The translations under genes and the position numbers were made by a program. A DNA stretch of 64,000 nt from Stratiolaelaps scimitus. Lineage: Eukaryota; Arthropoda; Arachnida; Mesostigmata; Laelapidae. The stretch spans positions 8,960,001 to 9,024,000 of the forward strand of contig JABWDB010000005.1 of assembly GCA_019614645.1 (NCBI GenBank). The letters run 5' to 3'. The notes below the pieces were generated by a model. The model did no database searches, was not told the DNA's origin, and worked only from the letters and a program-made list of their open reading frames with translations. The number at the start of each line of letters is the position of its first letter. Within the stretch, counting starts at the first letter, position 1. Below, one piece after another: positions 25,200 to 36,000 of the stretch.

Positions 25200-27520
25200 C
25201 AAACAGGACAATAAATCCACGAGGCTAACGATTGCCATCATCGACAAACTCTCTCTCTCTCTATTTCTCTATCCGCTCGCACAATGCTGTGGAAACTTCC
25301 TCAGTTAACTGGTTACGATACCGAAGTACCTTCTGCGTAGCTCAAGAGAGAGAACTGGATCGGTTTCGATATTCGACATCGATTTTCTTCTTGCCAAATG
25401 TGACGCGTGCGCTCTCCTGTCTTAGGCACCGAGACCGCCACTTTCAGGAGAAGAGCATCATCTTCTTTTTCCTTCACCTTGGTCCTTCTTATTCTTTCTC
25501 ACGAAATCCCTCCGGTCATGGCACAGCTAGACAGTGATGACCAGCCGATTCGACGGTCAGACGCGGAACGCTGTAATGGATGCAGGTGGACAACAATCCG
25601 ACGACGAACGACGATCAACCGCATCAGCGGTTATCGATCGCTTATCCTCCCCTGTTAGTTAGCGGCCGGCGGCTGCTGCTGCTGCTGCCGTAGGCATCGT
25701 CGCGTAGGTGGATGATTATTCATACCCCCCCGCCCCCCCACCAGTGAGATTGCGTTCGATATTCCTCTTCCTCGAGCCTTCCCGCCCTGACATTTACGCT
25801 GAGCCCGAAGCGCCGTGTTTCAGAGTAAACGGCGATTCGGCGACGAGCGGCGGCGGCGGCACCGGCGTCGCAGCCTCTGGATCTGTTCGCTAGCATTGGC
25901 TGGGGGCGTGTAGGGGGCGATGGCTAAGACCATCGTAAAGGAGGCTCTTCGGTCGGCTAGTTACCGCCGATCGCCGCCTTCGGGATCAGGATCGCCGGCT
26001 CATCCGCTCGGGCCCGTCGGCGCCGTTCGTGGATCGCGCAGGAGCATGCGGCCGCCACTCCAAACTAGAAAATGACCGTACTTAGTGACACATTGCTGGA
26101 GACAGTGACAACAGCAGCAGCGGCAGCCGCCGCCGCCGTTACTGCTGCTGCTGCTGCCCTATTATGGTCGGCCGTAGTCAAGGATCATCGTGGCGTTTGC
26201 CACCACTGCAACTACAACAGCTATGAAGCTTTGAATCCAGTCCAAACAGTTGTCGTCGTCGTCGTCGACAGCGGCAGCGATGACAGCCGCCGACGCCACA
26301 AACCACAGCTCAGACGAAGAAGCCCAACAGCGTTCGGCGCGGAGGCCCACAACAACCAGGGGTAGATGGATGAACCGCTGAGTGGCCGATTCAACAAAGA
26401 TCTGCCTGCTTGTTACGTCCGTCTAGCTACGATGTGCTTTGCTGGATCGGGGCGATTCCTTTTGAAGGCAGTATTTCGTTAGGTGTTCGCTGACTCGACT
26501 CGTTCATAGACGACGCCGCCGCGTATCACATTCGTTTCCTTCAGTGTGTCTCGCTTCGGCGTGCCGCGCAGAGCGGGTCATCAATACATAGCCATTGAGT
26601 TTGAGCGAGCGAAACGAGCCCAACGCGCGATTTGAAAAAAAAACCCCACACTCGTTATTTGCTAGCGAGCAGGCAAGCACTGCTGCATATCGACAGGTAA
26701 CAAACAAACAAACAAAAAAAGAGCAGCGAGGGGCGGTGGTGGCAGCAGCAACGGCGCGAATGAAAAATCAATGGTAATTTGCATTTTTGATTTCAACTTG
26801 TGTTTGTTGCGGACTCGAAATACGCTGCTATTGTTGTTGACGATGGTGATGATGGTGCTGGTGCTGGTGGTGGTGACCAAATCGACAAGCAGAAAAGCAG
26901 GTACGTCCGTCCGTCCGTCAGACAGACAGAAGCAACGCGAAAGCTTGTGCTGACCACTGAGATGAAAACCGATGCAGCCGTTACCGGATCGAGGCAGCCG
27001 TTGCGCCGTGAGCAACAGCGACAGCGGCGGCGGCGGCGGCGAAACTTCAGCAAACGTCAGCTACTTAGAACATCAATCGCTCAGTTCGCAAGCGATGGTG
27101 TGGACAGAGGAGAGAGCTGGAAGATGAGACTAATGCACGGCCACAGCTTGCACACATGCAGACATACATGCGCACATATCGAGACAGACGCACACGGCTG
27201 CACGTAAAGACGCCGACGCTTACACAGCCCCAACTGTGTTCCACCCTCCCATGAGTCAACGAGCCACAAAAATGTTCGTCAATATTCATCGCTCGCTACG
27301 GCAGGTACAAATACAGGCTAGTGCCCCCCCCCCCCTGTACTAGCAGCTTTCCATGTGCTTATACTTGCACCTATTTGACTGAGGTCAACGGCAGCAAGCA
27401 AAACAACAACAACAACGTCGGCAGAATTGAGAACCAAACCGAAGAAGTTGAAGAGCGAACTAGACCGGCCGTAGAACCATGACCGGTTCAAAGAGCCCGC
27501 CAATGAGCCAGCAAGAGCAG
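25200..27520. other. GC/CpG-rich, triplet-rich block 5
   Basis: CpG-dense sequence at 25830-26060, CAG/GCC runs at 26110-26160, GTC at 26250-26270 and GGT near 26860-26875. A 51-codon plus frame from the ATG at 25920 lies in the densest CpG part and is Ser/Pro/Arg-rich. I do not recognise it. The block could be a CpG-rich promoter region. Confidence 0.35.
27324..27335. repeat. Poly-C run
   Basis: Twelve consecutive C residues. Confidence 0.85.
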
Positions 27521-30500
27521 CAGGAGCGCGGAGTAGAACGGTGGAATGGTAGACAACATTTAGTTGGCCATATCCGATAACTAATCGAAAGCAGAGTTAG
27601 ACAATTTGTGGCACAATATAGTCGAATATCTAGCGTCGTCTAGCAACGCGTGCACATGACACGAGATAGAGAGTGTGGAAGTCAATGAGCGGCGTCGGCC
27701 ATGTGCTTTAATGACAAGCTTACACCACATGAGTGCCCTCTGACGAAGACTGTGAGAGATGTCAGCTCTTCAGGCAAACAAATAAAACAATCGCTGGGCA
27801 GCGGGCACAGTTGTCAGATACATTTGACGATCGCCTTACAAGCTTACCAGTTCAGGACAACTGTCTCACTGGACAATCAAGACAATTGCAAGTGTCACGA
27901 GTTGTGGTATAATGATTAGTGGCGACCGAAGATAAAGAAGGTGGCGTTCGACTTCTGCAACTCGGCGTTCGTACAGTGGGAATGCATCCATATTCGGGAT
28001 TGCCAACGATCTCCTCCCCAGCAGCAAAATCGATGCGCACACAGCCAGAACATGTACTGCCAGGTGTCGCAAAACTATGCACGCGCGCATCCCGTTTGTC
28101 ACTTGCGACGCTTTCGTTCAAGGTTGAAGAGGATCGGTAAAGCTGTGCGAAGAGCACGAACATCGTCTATCCCTTACGGGTCTCTGGAAAATGCCTAGCG
28201 CACGCCGGTCTTTACACCAATTTGTAGATAATTGTATTTGTCCGAACATGTGTCGGACTTCGTCGGAGGTGTCCCCGGAGCTGTTGTCTAATATTGCTTC
28301 TGGAATGACCATCTATTGTGCTCCTCACATGTATCTCTCTTTTCAGTCGAGGCGGAACCCGGCTACATGGAAAAGTCGATACTGTTTTCAAGGTATAGTG
28401 TCTCAAGAAAGTTCCCACAAGCTCTGTCCCATAGGTAAGGGTGTTAACTGTTGAACATACCTCCTGTCGGACAGTTCTGGCACGATGATTGGGACGCGTA
28501 TTCTTCACATAGTCTCCGTTGCAATTGTAGATGGACGTTCTTTGCTGACACCTGTAATCGATCGAGACACGAACAGCAGGGCGTCAGTGTTATAACTTCC
28601 AAAGATGATTTATCCTACCCGTAAACATGCACCCTTTAGTAAACTCATCGAAGCATTTGAAAGTAGCTGAAAAATAAACAAGTCCCCCTGCTACATTAAT
28701 GGACACTTTAGACCTGTAGCCTTCGAAGTTTAGTCTTCGAACCTTCAAGTTTACGCATGCCCCAGGTGAGTTCTATTGTTTTCAACTAGCGAAACGTTTT
28801 TTAAACAAAATTTATGAACGTAAACATGAAAATTGATGAACTTCGATTTCAATCGACGAAAAATCACGAAAGGCGGATACCAAGATCAGTCTGAGAATTC
28901 AGTTCAGCAGGATAATTTTTCCTCGCGTCGATTACTGTGTGTTTACTAGTGCCGGTGGACTCGGCTCTCTCTCTCTCTCTCTCCTTCCATTTATCTCTAT
29001 GTGTGTCGAGCTCTCAATGTATTATGGATAAGGCTCGGCGCACATTGCCACCGAAATATCGATCGACCTATCGGCGCTGGTCAGCCTGCCCACCGACGGA
29101 GCTGTAACACGGAAAGGGAAGGGCACCGCAAACAAGCAGGGCGAGGGGTCCAGGCGGTCGGCGTCACTCGATGGCCGTCCGCCGGGGCCGCCCTGGGGGA
29201 GACTGGAGAAGGCTCGCTCCGCGATGGCCCCGGATCGTGGCCAACGACATGTCGCTGCTGGTTCTCCTGTTGTTGCGATGAAACGGTAGCCGCAGCAGAT
29301 ATACCTTGCTAACTGCTCACTCTGTCTACCGCTCATCTATCCCATTCTATCTTCCAATTTGTCTAGCTCTACTTATGCTAGCGTCAACTCTACAGGGGCG
29401 CGCTAACTCTACCAACAACAACAACAGCAATCAGAACAACAATAGAAGTATTGCATAGACTGAAACCGACGGCCTTAACCTGGAGTCGCTGTGGAGGCTC
29501 TGGCTACAGCGTCAACTCTATTTGTGTCAATTTTTACGAACATCCTATCACTGATCCCTGTTGTACTAACTCTCCCCCTATCTCTCTCTCTCTCCTTCTC
29601 ACTGATCGTGTCATGATTCTTTGCCAACACTGAATGCAACGCAATCCGAGTGACAGATATGGTCATGACTGAAAACTATAGTTGTTAAATCATATTTCCG
29701 GCTACAGAAGCAGGCTAGCGGTACTGGCATCGAAGCGCCAAACGACGCTAGCGAGCAGCACAGTGAAACGAGTGTAAACCGCCTGTTTACAGGGTGCGGT
29801 AAAACTATCGCTACCCTATCGCGATCGCCTCGGTGATGAAGAGTGGCGCACCTGCACTGGGTCACACCCTGTGTACAGAGATTGCGTGATTCTAAGCGCA
29901 GTGCCTTTTTCCAGCAACTCGTTGATAGGGTTGTGTCATGTATGTCTATGTCATGTGTGGCGTGCGTTACGCTTGAGCTCTCGTGTATCTGCTGAGTACT
30001 GCATTTTAGAAACGAGCTAAGGTGAATTGAAACAATTAGGTATTGCATGAATATCAAACTCGTTCGACAACGCGTACACCAACGAGCTGGTAATGACCTG
30101 GCGGATGGATGTAATGCCGAAAAAAATGATCATGATTAAAGGTTTACATTAAACATTTGATACAGCAGAAGAGGCATCCGTGTTGGTACATTGTTGCTGC
30201 GCCCCCGTGCACTTCACCACAACAGCAGCATAATGGCTAGTAAAGATTGGGGCCGGACACGTTGAAATGTACCCCTTATGTGGCTGTAACGAACCAACTA
30301 CCATAAGTAGAATTAGAGTGATTCTGGCAAACAGTCCAATATGATGACAATATATCTTCGCAGGTAAACTTGTCATATACTAATGATTAAATGAGGAGCA
30401 CGATATTACACCAAAACGTCACTGTGGCAATATAGCAAAGTTATTATCATTGAAGAACTGTCCAAAACTGTAATAAAATACGAACAGAATAAATCAACCA

Positions 30501-30536
30501 TTGAGTGACCCCCACCGGTTCCGTATCTAATAAAAA
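27520..30536. other. Unassigned DNA upstream of the transposon
   Basis: Apart from a CT run at 28965-28983 and a short GC-rich stretch at about 29030-29260, this is unique sequence. Frames at 27701-28508 and 29611-30057 have no family signature. The sequence reaches the left end of the Tc1-like element without a clear TA target duplicate (the two bases before the end are AA). Confidence 0.4.
28965..28983. repeat. (CT)n microsatellite
   Basis: About nine CT units. Confidence 0.85.
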
Positions 30537-30745
30537 CACGCCGCGTCAAAAGGATAGCACACCCCCATGTTTCCCATTTTTTTCTCAACCATAAGTAGTA
30601 CTGCAGTTCCAGTCATTCAAATATATCACATTTCAAGAACAATGCACCAATATTTGGCTATCTAACTCAGATGTAGACATTTGATATCGGAAATTGTCTT
30701 TTTAAGGGGGTTTGTTAAAAAGGATAGCCCACTTAGTGTTTGTCG
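30537..30745 (+). repeat. Left long terminal inverted repeat of the Tc1-like element
   Basis: It pairs with 32449-32656 in inverted orientation, at roughly 85-90% identity by eye with a few small indels and one more divergent patch near 30640-30665. It carries two direct copies of a 15-bp box, AAAAGGATAGCACAC at 30548-30562 and AAAAGGATAGCCCAC at 30717-30731, spaced 169 bp. This is the IR/DR architecture in which the two boxes bind transposase. The transposase stop codon (30733-30735) lies just inside the inner box, so gene and repeat overlap. Confidence 0.93.
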
Positions 30746-30801
30746 AACACAGCTGAGTTCAAACATCGTTCTCTTGTAATTTTTGTTACAAATTTAGTAT
30801 A

Positions 30802-30828
30802 GGGCATTTCATTCGAACTGTCCGCTCT
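30802..30828 (+). repeat. Left terminal inverted repeat of nested mariner
   Basis: It is identical over 27 bp to the inverse of 31600-31626 and is preceded by the TA target duplicate at 30800-30801. The match stops sharply at 30829. Confidence 0.95.
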
Positions 30829-30981
30829 TTAAATGTCAATAACTTTTGAACTAAACGAGTTAGAACAAAGATCTTCTGGTATGAGTTAGAGGTACTCCCC
30901 AGCTTTATTTACCGATTCCAGCTCTCTTGGAGTTTTGAGATAGCCAAATATTTACCACTAGCATTTCCATTTAGAATTTCG

Positions 30982-31502
30982 TTATCTATTACTATTGTGC
31001 GTAAGTCGATGTTTGTATATGGACCCCCACCTACTACCGCTTTTAATGCATGGAAACAACGATAATGGGCTTAAATCAGGAGAATAGGGGGGTTGAAGCC
31101 ATCGCTCAATATTGTTCCCCTCGTATAAGTCTTCAAATTAGATGTCGAACACTCCACACGCGTTTTCATCTGGTCAGCACTCAGTGTATGGGGCACCCAT
31201 TTTGCATTGGACTCCATGGACCAAGCTCTAGTTTGCTTAAAAGCTGCCTTGATTCTGTCACTCCGTTCGTCCCTTGTCGCACCTGAGTTCTGGTCCACGC
31301 CACGGCGGTCATCGGTGTCCGAATTTCCACTGTTAAATCGCTCGCACCAACGTCGCACCGTTCGCTGGCATAAGGCAGACCTGGCGTACGCCTTAAATAA
31401 TTGTCGATGGATTGCAGCTGGAGGGTGTCCCCGGGGAAACAAAAACGTGATGATTTACCGTTGATTTTTGGGGGAATTCGATCTTTTTGCTGCAGTATCC
31501 AT
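30982..31502 (-). pseudogene. Mariner transposase remnant with deleted catalytic core
   Basis: The likely start is the ATG at 31500-31502 (MDTAAKRSNSPKNQR). An in-frame TAA at 31455-31457 interrupts it after 15 codons. The same frame continues with FPRGHPPAAIHRQL and the helix-turn-helix segment TVRRWCERFNSG (about 31361-31326), then WVPHTLSADQ (about 31199-31170), which corresponds to the conserved WVPHEL motif of mariners. Shortly after, near 31115-31125, an internal deletion removes the part with the first two catalytic Asp residues. In another frame the third-Asp motif survives as PPYSPDLSP, with the Asp codon at 31075-31077. That frame ends at the stop 30982-30984. The spacing between HTH and WVPH is about 20 residues shorter than in well-known mariners, so a second small deletion is possible. 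Confidence 0.88.
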
Positions 31503-31599
31503 CTTTCTGAGCGTATCGAAACCACACAGTGTTCGATAGAAAGCGCACTCCAAGTATGAACGCATTGTGTCGCCTAGTAAGGACTATGCACCACTCGAT

Positions 31600-31626
31600 A
31601 GAGCGGACAGTTCGAATGAAATGCCC
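31600..31626 (-). repeat. Right terminal inverted repeat of nested mariner
   Basis: Perfect inverted partner of 30802-30828. It is followed by the TA target duplicate at 31627-31628 and then by the outer transposase sequence. Confidence 0.95.
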
Positions 31627-32448
31627 TAATATTTTGCCAGTTCTCCGAAACAGAAATTAATCGACTGGGCATAGATTCCTAGAATTTACTTATGAGGTTT
31701 CATCAAGAACATGCCATTCGGCTACCAAAGCCTTTTGTTAGCTCATGTAGCGTTTGGCACTGCTTGCCACCTCTAAGAACAGCTCTAGATAAGACGCTCA
31801 ACAGGTTTTCTATAATATTCAAGTCCGGAGAGCGTGCGGGCCAGCTTAGTAGCTGTATGTCTTGAGTTTCGAAGAACTCCTTGAAGATCTTCGCCCTATG
31901 AATTGCGGCGTTAGCCTGCTGGAAGATGAATCTTTTAGCACAGATCTTCTCGGAGTGATTCCTAAGCTGATCCTCCAACATAGAAGCGTAGACACGACTA
32001 TTAATTCGCCCGTTTACGATGACCAAATGGGTCTTCCCATTGTAGCCAATACCGGCCCAAATCTTTGAGTTTTGTTTTCTATGAACAAAATGCTCTGATG
32101 CCTGAAGACATATTTGCATGTTTCGGACCTTCGTTTCGGTTGCAATTTCGCGACAAGTCAAAAATCTGTTAGAGGCTCTTCGGAGGAGGAAGCGGTTTTT
32201 CACGCGCACTTACTGACTCGGGTCGTCCTCGTGCCTTCTTGGTCCCGTACTGTTCAGGATCTTTATGAAAATTCGAACTCACCTCCCTGCTTCTTTGCAA
32301 AATCCGCGCGATTTCCGATTTTGAGTTGTTTTCCTCATTGAGATTGAAAATTATTTGTTTCCCATCGTAGTTTTCGCTGACAAAGGGTCCAGAAAATTTG
32401 TACGAGAACCGATCTTACAACTCAGTTGCGTTTCAAGTGTCGTCCCAC

Positions 32449-32656
32449 TCGACAAACACTAAGTGGGCTATCCTTTTGATGCACCCTCAAAACGACAATT
32501 TGCGATGTCAAATGTCTACATCTGAGTTACCACGCCAACTATTCGTAGAATGTTCTTGAAATGAGATATCTTTGAATGACTGGAACTGCAGTACTACTTA
32601 CGGTTGACAAAAAAAATTTGAAACATGGGGGTGGGCTATCCTTTTGACGTGGTGTG
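32449..32656 (-). repeat. Right long terminal inverted repeat of the Tc1-like element
   Basis: Inverted partner of 30537-30745. It contains the 15-bp box twice, at 32463-32477 (inner) and 32631-32645 (outer), 168 bp apart, almost the same spacing as on the left. A TA follows at 32657-32658 and merges with a short TA-rich run, a plausible insertion target. Confidence 0.93.
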
Positions 32657-33040
32657 TATATATTATATATATATAAAATTCGTAGCGAGCGTACACCTTC
32701 AAACTTCATAACCTGTCTCGCATAGTAGCGCTAGTGCCCCATACTAGCATCCGCCAACGATTGATCCTCAGCCCATTAACCACTGAGATCCCCACTCTCA
32801 CCGCTTCAATGCAGCATAATTAAGAATAGGATCATTGGACAGCTGGACAACATCATACCAGCCCCGTCCAGCACCCCTACTTCGCGTTAATCACCCATGT
32901 GATGCGGTTGCATCCGTTAGTCATTGGAGCAATCAGTGTTCAGTAATCAGCGAAACGAATGATACCATGTCATGCATGTCTAGCAGAAGCGATACATTCT
33001 GATTATTTTTCGATGAGACGCATCACCTGCACCTGACCAC
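32657..33040. other. Unassigned DNA right of the transposon
   Basis: A short TA-rich run (32657-32675) is followed by unique sequence. I see no gene or repeat. Confidence 0.4.
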
Positions 33041-36000
33041 GGCACCTCCCCCACGCCCGTAGAGACGACTGAACGTGTACAATTGATGGGGTGATTCTCT
33101 TCGCGGCGGGTGGTGGTATCCTATTATTTTTTTGTCCTTTTCAGTCTCCTCCTCCGGGAGCCGGACCCCCGACTAAATCCTTCTTTGGGGGCGTCACCGC
33201 CGTGGACTTTCTTTCCCTCGCGCGTCGCCCACTGACCACCCCATTTCGTGATCCGCCGGTCGCGGTAGGCACCGCTTTAAATAGAAATAAGATAACGGCA
33301 ACAGACGCTGAAGCAGCAGCAACAAAACTAGAAGCACGAGCAGTAGCAACAGTGGACACGCACGAATAATAATATCAAGCTACTACGACTGCTACTGATA
33401 CCACTACTACTACTACTACTACTACTGAACTATTTTCTAGCTGACTCCCAGCTGTTCCCCTGTGTGACAGCTCTTGGAGCCTCTTTCGGGTACGACTTGA
33501 TACTTTAACATTTCCAGGCCACGACTCTCAGCCAACATTTAACGTCCGCTTTCTGCATTGCTTCGTAAGACGGACCCCTAAATAGAACTAGTACTTCTAC
33601 CACTACAACTACTACTACCACTACTACAACTGCTGCTGCTGCTGCTGTTGCAAAAACGAATGGAGAAGCTGCCGGCGCGAGGGAGGTGTCACTGACGAGC
33701 AGGTTAGTGGCTCAGCAGTGAATGCTTGAATAGAATAAAGGAACAGATAGAAAGGAAAAGACAGATGATTCAATGTATGAATGAATTGGTGACGGCGGCG
33801 GGGGCGGCGGCGGGGGCGGCAGCGGCGGCCGTCTCTCGTTGCCCTGTGTGGTTATGGAGCGGAGAAATGCGAAGGGATGCGATGAGAATGCAACGAATGA
33901 ATGAACGTGATGATGATGACAAAGAAGAAGAAGAAGTAGAGAAAAAATGAATGCTTCCGTCTTTCCCGTTCCGCAGCGGCACGAACAAATGGCCAGCAGC
34001 GACAACGGGGGCGAACGGAGGGAAAACAGGGAAATGTAACGAAGCAAGCCGTGTTATCCCTGATTCTTCAGCAGCCGGTGATTCCAATCAGTCTCGCTCG
34101 CTGGTGCCCCCTTGCAGATTGCTCTCGCCGTTTCGAAGCAAGCTAGAAGAATCGCAGTGTCCTGCCAGTGCAAGTTGGCGGGAATAGCTGCTGCTACTGC
34201 TACTGCTGGAGCGGGTGGCGGCGATGGCGGCACACATGACCACACCGGCACGCAAAACCGGCAGAGGCCATACGAGTAGTGGTAGTAATAGTAGTAGTTG
34301 CCGCAGTAGAAGAACAAGGCGAGGTGGTGGTGGCGTGGCGAGCCAGCATTTGCTCATCCTGATGCTGCTTTACGGCCACTATACGGCCCCTCCCAACGTT
34401 GTTCCTTTCTTTATTTTCCGCTTCCTTCCCTATTCCCATCGCTGTTGCGGACGCTGCTGCTGCTGCTGCTGCTGGTGGTAACCTTGAAGCAGAAGTCGCA
34501 CGGAACAGACGCGATCAAGCGTCCACCCTCGCAACGCCCGTGCGGATTTAAACGTGGCGGCGCCGGCCGCGGTTGGAAGAGAAGAGAAAGTAGAAGGAAA
34601 ATAAAGCTTCTGCTGCTGCTGCTGCCGACGGCGGTGGCTGCGGCGGTGGTAAACAGCACTGACGACAATGACGATGATGAAGAAGGGACGAGACCGGTCG
34701 GGGCGAGGCGAAACATTGAAATCGGCGACGACAACAAGAGCAGTCAACGCGGTGCGCGTCGTCGACAACAACGGCCGCAGCGAGACGAGAGCGGCAACGA
34801 AGAGAGATGCAATAGAAGCGATGAGATGAACAAAAATAAAAAAAAAGGACAAAATGAGCGACGACACAGTGAAGCGTCAGAGGGGTGGGCGGGGGGGCGA
34901 GGGGTTGGGGGGATGTGGGAGATAAAGAAGCCCGTGGTCTTGTCTAGCTATCTGTGTTATGAAAGAAAGCGTTGCAACGGAAGCGAGAAGGAGACGATGC
35001 GGCGACTGGAAAAGAAACGAAAGAAGATGAACAAGAAGCAGAAGACGAAGACGGCGGTGAATCAAGAATAGTATCATCATCATCATCATCGTCGTCGACG
35101 GCAGCAACAACAACGACAGCAGCGGCAGCGGCAGCCGCGGCCTGTGTCGCCGGCGGACAACAGCAACGACAATCCCTTCGGGGTCCGTCCCGCGTTGTCG
35201 CCGGCCTCGATAGTTGTTTGTCGTCGCACCGTAACAACAACAGCAACAACAACGACAGCAGAGGCAGCCGCAGCAACAGCGGGATCATCATGAAAAGCAG
35301 CCCAATAGTAACAGGCTGAGTTCAGCCAGCCAGCCAGCCCGGGTGGGTCTAGCCTAAACAGACTGGGGCAGCGCATAGTAGATAGCTACCATACATATAT
35401 ATATACATATGTATATTGCTGGTCGCTGCTGGCTCTTCGGCTTCAGCTTTAACTGCAGCATCGACTGCGATGCGGTGCAGTCGTGCGTTGTCCCCTCATT
35501 GCTTCCCCTCGATCTTCATCTCGCTGCGCGCTGGCAGCTTCGTTGCCACCACTCGACAACGACGACGACGACAAAGAAATGGAAGAAGAAAACCAGCCAC
35601 GCCGATGCGATCCACTACGAATTGAATAATAACAACAACAACAACAACAACAGCAGCAACAGCATCTTGACGAGATGAGCCACCATCCATCGCGTCGACA
35701 TCAGCCGCAGCCGCTGCCGCCGGCGCCATCAGCCGTTAGTGCATCATCATCATCGTCGTCGTCGGGTCGTGTCATTGCATCTAGCATCTGCTAGCCGCTT
35801 GACCACTGCGCAGAGCACAGATAGACAGCACAGCTTAACGTAACGTACCCGCACAACACCGCAACGCGCCCTCGACGATTCGTACTGATGCTGCACTTCG
35901 TTCGGTATTGGCAGTCTGCACTGGCGCGGAAGCAGGTGGAAAAGATCGCCCAAGTTAAAAACAGTCGCTTCAATCGTAGTAGTAGTTGTACTAGTAGTAG

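Larger units (their letters stand above)
21750..25200. other. AT-richer DNA, no gene recognised
   Basis: Mostly unique sequence. The frame open from about 22530 to the stop at 22828 (plus) is one of the more protein-like in amino-acid mix, but a competing minus frame (22572-22814) covers it and no family comes to mind. A GGTTCGATCC box at 24331 resembles a tRNA T-loop, but no A box or cloverleaf surrounds it. Confidence 0.4.
30802..31626 (-). mobile_element. Internally deleted mariner element nested in the Tc1-like copy
   Basis: The ends match perfectly over 27 bp (30802-30828 against 31600-31626, inverted), starting GGGCATTTCATTCGAACTG. TA flanks both sides (30800-30801 and 31627-31628), the target duplication typical of mariner. 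Excising the element with one TA rejoins the outer transposase reading frame, which confirms the boundaries independently. At 825 bp it is about 450 bp shorter than a full mariner of about 1.3 kb. The inner gene keeps the N-terminal helix-turn-helix and a C-terminal piece but lacks the middle of the catalytic domain. It is therefore non-autonomous, but with intact ends it could be mobilised by a related transposase. Confidence 0.93.
30733..32365 (-). pseudogene. Tc1-like transposase, multiply inactivated and split by a mariner
   Basis: Transposases of this family cut out and reinsert the element at TA sites, using paired helix-turn-helix domains and a DDE catalytic domain. The likely start is the ATG at 32363-32365. 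One base seems lost right after ATGGG, because the N-terminal HTH sequence (KSEIARILQRS, then YGTKKARGRP) is in another frame. A second shift near 32200-32210 leads to the frame 31703-32209, which holds IWAGIGYNGKTHLVIVNGRI, RFIFQQANAAIH and WPARSPDLNIIEN. The segment with the first catalytic Asp (about 70 residues) is missing before IWAGIG. The second catalytic Asp is Ala (codon 31913-31915). The Glu at 31808-31810 is exactly 35 codons on, as in DD34E. A shift near 31720 and a stop at 31679-31681 precede ESMPSRLISVSENW. The gene then jumps over the mariner and ends at the stop 30733-30735. Without the insert, about 268 codons remain, against about 340 usual. Confidence 0.9.
30537..32656 (-). 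mobile_element. Tc1-like IR/DR transposon, decayed, carrying a nested mariner
   Basis: The element is bounded by inverted ends starting CACGCCGCGTCAAAAGG on the left and, read inward from the right, CACACCACGTCAAAAGG. The inverted repeats extend about 209 bp on each side. Removing the nested 825-bp mariner and one TA leaves about 1.29 kb, a little short of a typical 1.3-1.7 kb Tc1 element. The single gene inside is a transposase on the minus strand with Tc1 motifs. A TA dinucleotide follows the right end (32657-32658), but AA precedes the left end, so one target-site copy is mutated or the left end is off by a few bases. The copy cannot move by itself and is a molecular fossil. Identification as Tc1-like rests on the DD34E spacing, the GRP hinge motif and the end structure. 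The closer affinity (Tc3-like) is inferred from sequence feel only. Confidence 0.93.
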
